Positions 58,029 to 64,000 of a stretch of DNA of 64,000 nt are shown here, in pieces. The position numbers and the translations under genes were made by a program. The stretch is from Tricholomella constricta (taxonomy: Eukaryota > Basidiomycota > Agaricomycetes > Agaricales > Lyophyllaceae): NCBI GenBank assembly GCA_013368375.1, contig JAACJP010000011.1, forward strand, positions 310,001-374,000, read 5' to 3'. How positions within the stretch are numbered: position 1 is the first letter of the stretch; the number at the start of each line of letters is the position of its first letter. The notes under the pieces were generated by a model, which was not told where the DNA came from, did not search any database, and saw nothing but the letters and a program-made list of their open reading frames with translations.

Positions 58029-59653
58029 GGAATACGTTCTGCCTGAGAGTAGCAGTGGTGAGGTTGCTGAGCGCTGAGAACTCGTCAGTCGAGATGGCAG
58101 ACTCGGTCGGTGAAATTCGTATTACATCAGCAAGATGCCCTGCAAGTCCGAGTCCCGCCAAAACCCATGCCATAACATCCAGCCACCATGATCGACTCGG
58201 ATATTCTTCCTCGTCTTGTTGCCATTGCATATATTGGTCAAAAGGCTCAAACTTGTGGCCCACACCAGATGAGCTCAAGCGTTGAATATTCGACTTGACT
58301 TATAGACGTTGTAATCCGACTTTTGTAAAATCTTGTTTGATCAGGATTCAGAGTTCATCGATGTCGCTGACTTGTTACTACAGACTTGCCCCCAAAAGCA
58401 CACTACGATATGAAGGTTCCATTCAATGTGCCTGCTACCCATGTCAGTGTTTCCACCTCAGGATTTAATGTATATACAGTACTGAAATTGTCCATAGCCC
58501 AGCCTTCACTGCTTGCACTACGCGTTTACTTTGGAAAGTCCATGCATATGTTGGTCAGGTACATCTGCTTAAACTCGGCAGTAGGTTTGAACTCATCCGC
58601 GAAATTGAACTCGATTGATCCGCAATTGCAAGGATCGCAGCCGCTCATTCGCTATTATCACTCCTAGCTGATCGAGCCCTAGCTGTGGTATCACCTTGAG
58701 TCAACCGCTCGCTATGTTATCACCTCGAGTCAGGACCTTGGTATATTATCACCTCGCGCCAGGGTCTGATTGTTAAACCTCCTGATCGGTTCATTGTGCG
58801 GAAGTATTTTGGGGATGCAGCACTGACAGAGGAATGAGGCTGCTTACATCACTGATCTATCTTCCCCGATCCACCTTGGCAATTCGATGAGGGTGGCGAA
58901 GTTCGGAAGACCTGAGGGAGCACTTCCCACCATGATCATGGGTTGTGCCGTCCGTATCGTCTGTCAATCGCCGGATTATTGGTGTCTTCGAACTGCTGCC
59001 CAATGCCTAGTTCTCCGTCTTACTTTGACCCCACGCCACCGCATCAATAATAAAGTCATCAGTCTATGACTCTATGGACTTTGTACTTTTCGAAGGATAA
59101 GAAAAGGTTGGCTACGTGCGAAGAAGTGGGCCTGGAAACAGGAAGCAATCGAGACAACAGTGACCACTTGAGGGAAAACATCCCAGGCTCTTGTCGCCAC
59201 GCCTTTCTCCGGCTCTAGGACTCATATTCTCAAACATCTACGGACTCCGATTATTGCAGAATCTCATGTGATGTGCGGTAGCGGTGAGGGAGACATGTTC
59301 AGAGGTGGGCAGAGAACACGATGTGCCAGAGGAGTGTCAATCATGCTTGTAAGTCATTGTTCCTTGAGGAAACCGAAGAAACCTGCTGTTCTTGGGAGAT
59401 TTGATCGAGATCTGATCGCGATTTTCCATATTGGGTGTCACCTCGAAAATCACAACCGCTCAGGAAAACCTCGAGGCGTACACGAGGTGATATTAACGAG
59501 TGGTAGATATCCTACGGACTTGAATAGGAAGATTCTGCAGGCAGGACCTTGTCTTCAAAAGCGAGATGGCTAATGTCCAAACCACACAACGCAGACATCC
59601 ATCGTCGCTGCATCTTCCGCACTCGCACCCTCTAGCGTCACCGTATCGACACA
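58029..59653. other. divergent intergenic region SEC2 / HMG-box gene
   Basis: This 1.6-kb stretch has no convincing gene. It includes degenerate 29-bp tandem repeats (58687-58773). The frames at 58386-58667, 58887-59069 and 59268-59573 have no signature. Confidence 0.5.
58687..58773. repeat. degenerate 29-bp tandem repeat, three units
   Basis: Units start at 58687, 58716 and 58745, each with a TATCACCT(T/C)G core. A possible fourth, more diverged unit lies near 58654. Confidence 0.65.
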
Positions 59654-60992
59654 ATGCCTGCTTTTCGCAACGTAAAATCTCGCCGCTCCTCTGGTAGAAT
59701 CTGGAACAAGGTTCCCATCGTATACGATGGTTCGTCGTTTTTATTAAGCCTCTTCATGATACATCTGATCGCTAATCTCAACTCTCTTACCAACTCATTA
59801 GAGCAAGGCTGGGAAACTCTTCCTGCGCCGATTAATTACTCTAGGAGCCAGATATCCTCCCCGCACTCTACTGCTACTTCTCCTTCGACCTCATCGGCAG
59901 ACTCCGATTTCGAAAGCCGCCCCGTTCGCAAGAACAAGGGCAAGGGCAAGGCCTCAGACCCCGATCATGTTCCCCGACCCAAAAACGCCTTCATCTTCTT
60001 CCGCTCCTACTTCTACCAGACTCTAGGCGGTAACGACCAGAATCAGATCAGTGTCGCCGCTGGTAAGGCATGGAAAGCACTTCCAGACGAGGAGAAGCTG
60101 CCATTCCAGGTCATGGCGGAGAAGGAGAAACGCGAGCACCAGGCCAGGTTCCCCCATTACACCTATGCTCCAGGAATTAAAGGCTGCAACACTAAACGGA
60201 AGCCTTCCGGGAAAAAGAGGACTCAGCCCTCTGCGAAAAAGGTGCTCGTTTCTCAGCCCAAGCGGGCGTCTCTCCGCGCATCGCAGACACACATTCGCCT
60301 CTCCCGTCGAACCCCCTCTCCTCCACCTCAGATCGCCATCCCCACTCTTCCCCAGTCATCTCCCGTCGTTCCTGAAGCCTCGCAGCCCGTGATCGACGTG
60401 ACGAACGACGAACTACAGGCATCGGAAAGCCCTTTCACCCCCGGCTGGTCGTTTGTTCCAACATCGGAGATTCCTCCTCTGGAATTATCGCTCGCTAAGT
60501 CCGAAAAGGTATGTCTGTTTCTTATCCGATCACTCGAAACGCCTCTGATCTGATCTTGGACCACAGGACTCGTTGATTGACTTGTCGCTCCGTCCCTCCG
60601 GCTACGATTATATCGATCAGCAATTCCTACCCTACTCGGCGGCTGTGCCCGCGACGGTGGAGAGCTTCTTTGCTGGTTCCCCTCAAGAAGAGCTCTACTA
60701 TGACTACGTCGACTTGCCCAATTACGACTATCACCTGTCCCAATACAGCCCGCTGGAGGAGTCGTCCTCGGGGTTGCAGTGGATGGACGCTACTGCCCTC
60801 TCACAGGACGTCCCTGAGCCCTCTTATTTCGACTACACTCCAGGCAACGGCACCACAGACAGCTACTCCTACGGCCTATTCGAACCGGTCGTGTCGCAGG
60901 AGGCATACCTCCAGAAGCGCTACTCCGCACATGCTTTCAGCCCCAACGTCAGCGAATTGGAAATGGATCAATTCATCAACTACTGTAACTAA
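59654..60992 (+). CDS. HMG-box transcription factor
   Basis: Exons 59654-59729, 59802-60508 and 60567-60992 give 402 residues. The HMG box (from VPRPKNAFIFFRSYF through KAWKALPDEEKLPFQVMAEK and HQARFPHYTYAP) matches the MATA_HMG/Sox-type DNA-binding domain that bends DNA, typical of fungal mating and sexual-development regulators. A basic stretch follows (KRKPSGKKRTQPSAKK), likely the nuclear signal, then a Ser/Pro/Tyr-rich region probably for activation (YYDYVDLPNYDYHLSQYSP). Intron 1 (59730-59801) is 72 nt without a stop and in frame; I remove it because it has good borders and its translation is hydrophobic and out of place (GSSFLLSLFMIHLIANL). The target genes are unknown. Confidence 0.88.
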
Positions 60993-62236
60993 AGTCCTCT
61001 ACCCGACCTCCTTTCCCTTCCCGCACGCTCCTACCGCTCCTATAACCCGCCCTATCATCACGACGCATTTACGATCTATCGGTTTCAATCATCTCATGAA
61101 TCATGTAGCCACCCACCACCTTCACACCTCTTCACACATGTACCTTTAACATTCACATCGGCGCTGTATTAATCCCTCCCACGCAACCACTTGTATATAT
61201 CACCAGCATCGCAACCTTGTATTTGGGTGTCACGGCTTCGACACCCGCCAGCGCAGGGTCGCTCTCGCCACTCTCGGCTCAAACGCCACCTTATGCGGGA
61301 ACCACCAGATTCATGAAGGAAACTTGGGGCTTGTATTCATTGTATTCGGGCTCGAATCCTCGAGCGCGGAATAATATGGATGGAGGACAAGGATCGTAGA
61401 TAGTCATATATTGGTACCCCAAAATTGGAAATTTCAAAGTTGAATCTCTTGAACTGTGTCAGCCTTGAAAGTGGTATCGGCAACGGTCCTTGAGTAGTGT
61501 TGCAACCGAGGAATGGCCAGAATAAGTCTGGGGTCGGGGAACTGGGAGTAGTTCGCGGAGGTCGAAAATCGGGAAGACCGGTAGACCCGAAGTGGTGCCT
61601 CGTGGCGCAGTACCTCGAAGCCAATTATTCAGACTTATTAATCCATATCATCCAAAGCTGATCCAAAGTTAAGAAACTGTTTATACTTTTTTGAATCGCT
61701 GGCTTCTAGAGCAACGTTGGAGCAACGCAGGATTGAGTTGTATTATTGAGAAACGAGATTGACTTCAAAATTATCGCGACTGCGAGCTTCGAAGTTCAAG
61801 GTTTCGGCTTGCCAAAGGTCGATACGATATATCCCATAGGTGATACACTGAGCTACTATAAATAGATGCAATATTGTATAGCGAAGGCCGTACTTGTCAA
61901 GTTTATTGAGAGGGCTAAAAGAAGACGTAGACCTGATTGAATGGTTCATTCGAGTTTCATTCGGTTCTTAATTATTACAGGAACTAGGTATGTCGCAGAC
62001 AGCATGAGAACAAGTAGGGCATGCACCGGGGACGCAGATGATGGCATGGACGATCCTCTTATAGCGCGGCTACAGCCCGGGCCGGTGGCTATATATGGCT
62101 GTGCACCTGAGCAGTGGTCGTAACGAGCCGTGAGGCTGCGGGACAGACCTCTTCCCTGCCTATATGCTACTATACAATCTCTCAACTATCTGAACTGAAA
62201 GTGTCAAAGGGTATAACCATCTGTTTCTAGCTTGGG
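60993..62236. other. intergenic region upstream of EDE1
   Basis: About 1.24 kb contains the 3' UTR of the HMG-box gene and the EDE1 promoter. The frames found are short and show no domain. Confidence 0.5.
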
Positions 62237-64000
62237 ATGACTGCCAGTTTCTTCCCATCAGAAGACGAACTAGAGCTGGTTGCACAGATATACGATCGGG
62301 CGGGCAGTCCACGTCCAGACGTTATCAAGGGCGAGACTGCTGCTGAAATCTTTGCAGCTTCCGTCGACCTTGAACCGATCACTCTCAGCACCATATGGGA
62401 AATAGCAGACAAGGAGAAGGCTGGTTATCTGTCAGAGAGGGGCGTGGCAGTTGCTCTTCGTTTGATAGGCTGGGCTCAAAGTGGCGAGGAAGTGTGTGCT
62501 GGTCTTGTCAACATACGTGCGTTTCCCGTTCTCCATGTTTACCTGGGAAACTAGTTGAGATGTTCATAGGTGGCCCATTACCAAGGATCGAGGGACTAGT
62601 ACCAGGCGTCAAACGTAAACCTAGTGTCTCTGCTGTCGCTACATCGAAGTTGCCTCCATTCACAGAGCGCGACAGAGATGCATTTCAAGATCTGTTCCAA
62701 CAGTGCGGCCCGAAATACGGTCTCCTTGAGGGTGAGTTCGCCCTCATCACAAAGTTTGCCCTTGTGAATGCTGATCTTTGCTTCCAGGTGATGACGCTCA
62801 AGGTGCTTTTTCGAAATTTCACCTCGCTCCAAATGATCTCTGGCAGATCTGGTACGCTCATCTTTACTGTGTCCAGCGTCATGCTCAGCTTCGCTGAATC
62901 AGGGACATTTCCGATATTCGAAAAAGAGGGGCCCTCGAAAGGACTGAATTTGCCCTGGCGATGTATCTTATACAAAACTTTCTATCAGGAACTCTAGACT
63001 CTATACCCTCCACGACCCCCATCCGTATCTACGAAGAGATTGTCGCTACCTTCGAATCCCATGACCTCGCCTCTTCGTCACCATCGAGCAGCCCATTCGA
63101 CACTTCTACGACTGTCAGAAATGGTTTCTCGCCACCAAATGCTGCTCTATCCACGAAGCCAGATCGTCCCACTCGTTCACCACCACCGACCCCACTGAAA
63201 TTTTCCAACTCACCCGCAGAAGCTGATTCTCCACCGCCAACTGCCGTATTCACGAAGATTGATTCAGATAATCCTCCCTCACCACTACCCAGCAGCCCGC
63301 GCAAGGCTATGTCCATTGGCAGATCTTGTTCTGCAAGAGTCACCAAGGCCCCTGCGTCGCCAGAAAAACCTCCTTGGTCACCTCAAGGACCTTCTCACAC
63401 TCTTGAGTGGGACGTCAATCCAATAGAAAAAGCCACTGCTGATCAACTCTTCAATTCCTTGGACCTTCAGAAGACAGGCTATGTCGATGGAGAAGTCGCT
63501 GCAAATTTCATGCTGGGATACGAAGTGCAACCCGAGGACCTGTCCCACATCTGGTATATATCTTCAAAGCTTCTTGATATTCAATCAGCTTACGCTCTGT
63601 CAAGGGTTCTCGCGGATATTCATGGTGATAATCGCCTGACCCGAGATGGCTTTGCGATAGCCATGCATCTCATTCAGCAACGGCTGAATGGCGCTGAACT
63701 GCCTCATGTTCTACCCTCTTCACTGATACCCCCTTCCATGCGGACGCAGTCACCATATACCCCTTTACAACGCGTAGCATCTGTTACCACCCCTTCGAGG
63801 AAGGCTCTCGTCGATGTCCGGCGTCGAACCAGCGGGCCCCCATTACCCCCGAAGCCTACATCGCCGCGTCTGAGCAATCCCCATCCCCCTGCGTCACCCA
63901 CCAGTAAGTCGTGTCCTTGAAAGAACTCTTCGCAAATGCTAACGTTGTTTGTGAAGATTTCAGAACTAATGGCGCGCATTATCCTGAACAGCCAAATGGC
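62237..64000 (+). CDS. EDE1: EH-domain endocytic scaffold Ede1/Eps15-like, 5' part
   Basis: Exons 62237-62516, 62570-62731, 62788-62851, 62903-63903 and a start of exon 5 (acceptor at about 63956, alternative 63963) run to the end of the window. Three Eps15-homology domains are visible: residues about 8-95 (IYDRAGSP .. STIWEIADKEKAGYLSERG), a second with LAPNDLWQIWDISDIRKRGA and RTEFALAMYLI, and a third with LFNSLDLQKTGYVDGEVAAN and LTRDGFAIAMHLIQQRL. Each has the EF-hand-like form with Trp in the binding pocket; these domains bind NPF peptides. Between domains two and three lies a Ser/Pro-rich linker. Ede1 starts clathrin-mediated endocytosis at the plasma membrane. The C-terminal coiled coil and UBA region would be beyond the window. 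Confidence 0.92.

Noticed and set aside
60577..61149. 190-codon plus-strand frame over the HMG gene's last exon
   Set aside because: It is an alternate frame; the true exon is fixed by phase and its Tyr/Pro-rich sequence continuing from exon 2.

Overview
The window looks like nuclear DNA of an agaricomycete (Basidiomycota), most likely a wood- or litter-decay type. The genes are intron-rich, with introns of about 45-70 nt and GT..AG borders. They encode proteins typical of that group: a large PH-domain protein, Atg11, Sec2, Ede1, a Ran1/Ksp1-like kinase, an HMG-box factor, F-box/LRR proteins and a Tena/heme-oxygenase-like protein. A Ty3/Gypsy chromovirus is also present. There are no prokaryotic operons, and I found no tRNA, rRNA or CRISPR. 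Gene models were built by hand by joining reading frames across consensus splice sites; total coding lengths divisible by three support them.

Layout: 1-753 is the 3' end of a trypsin-fold protease-like gene. 2367-6236 is a large PH-domain protein. 6793-8485 is the PP1 catalytic subunit. 10649-12732 (-) is a sugar transporter. 13910-18779 (-) is ATG11, divergent from a small F-box-like gene at 19061-20041. 20359-21863 is mitochondrial Met-tRNA formyltransferase. About 23205-24220 is a Cys-rich single-pass membrane protein. 25186-26929 (-) is an F-box protein, divergent from a Tena/heme-oxygenase-like gene at 27186-27976. 29334-31269 is a Ran1/Ksp1-like kinase. 51993-53346 is CAB2 (coenzyme A synthesis), 53633-54498 a membrane glutaredoxin-like protein without the active-site cysteine, 55053-58028 (-) SEC2, 59654-60992 an HMG-box protein, and 62237-64000 the start of EDE1.

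The accessory part is 32-51.5 kb. Two paralogous secreted choice-of-anchor-B/LVIVD-type proteins (32662-34508 and 48768-50625) have nine exons each, eight of them identical in length. They are now separated by a PIF/Harbinger-like non-autonomous DNA transposon (35068-35776, TSD TTA), a broken F-box gene and a full-length LTR retrotransposon (38451-47353, TSD CAGCT, 372-bp LTRs with two mismatches). A decayed Ras-like GTPase lies just beyond the second paralogue.

The retrotransposon is the most unusual object. Gag and Pol are in one frame separated by a single TGA. Gag carries a tandemly duplicated module after its zinc knuckle. Pol has about 420 extra residues after the chromodomain, ending in RG- and SR-like tracts. 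No TGG-type tRNA primer site adjoins the 5' LTR.

Together the housekeeping genes cover vesicle traffic (Sec2, Ede1), autophagy (Atg11), phosphorylation control (PP1, kinase), cofactor synthesis (Cab2) and mitochondrial translation (Fmt1). Nothing suggests that they form a cluster with one shared function.
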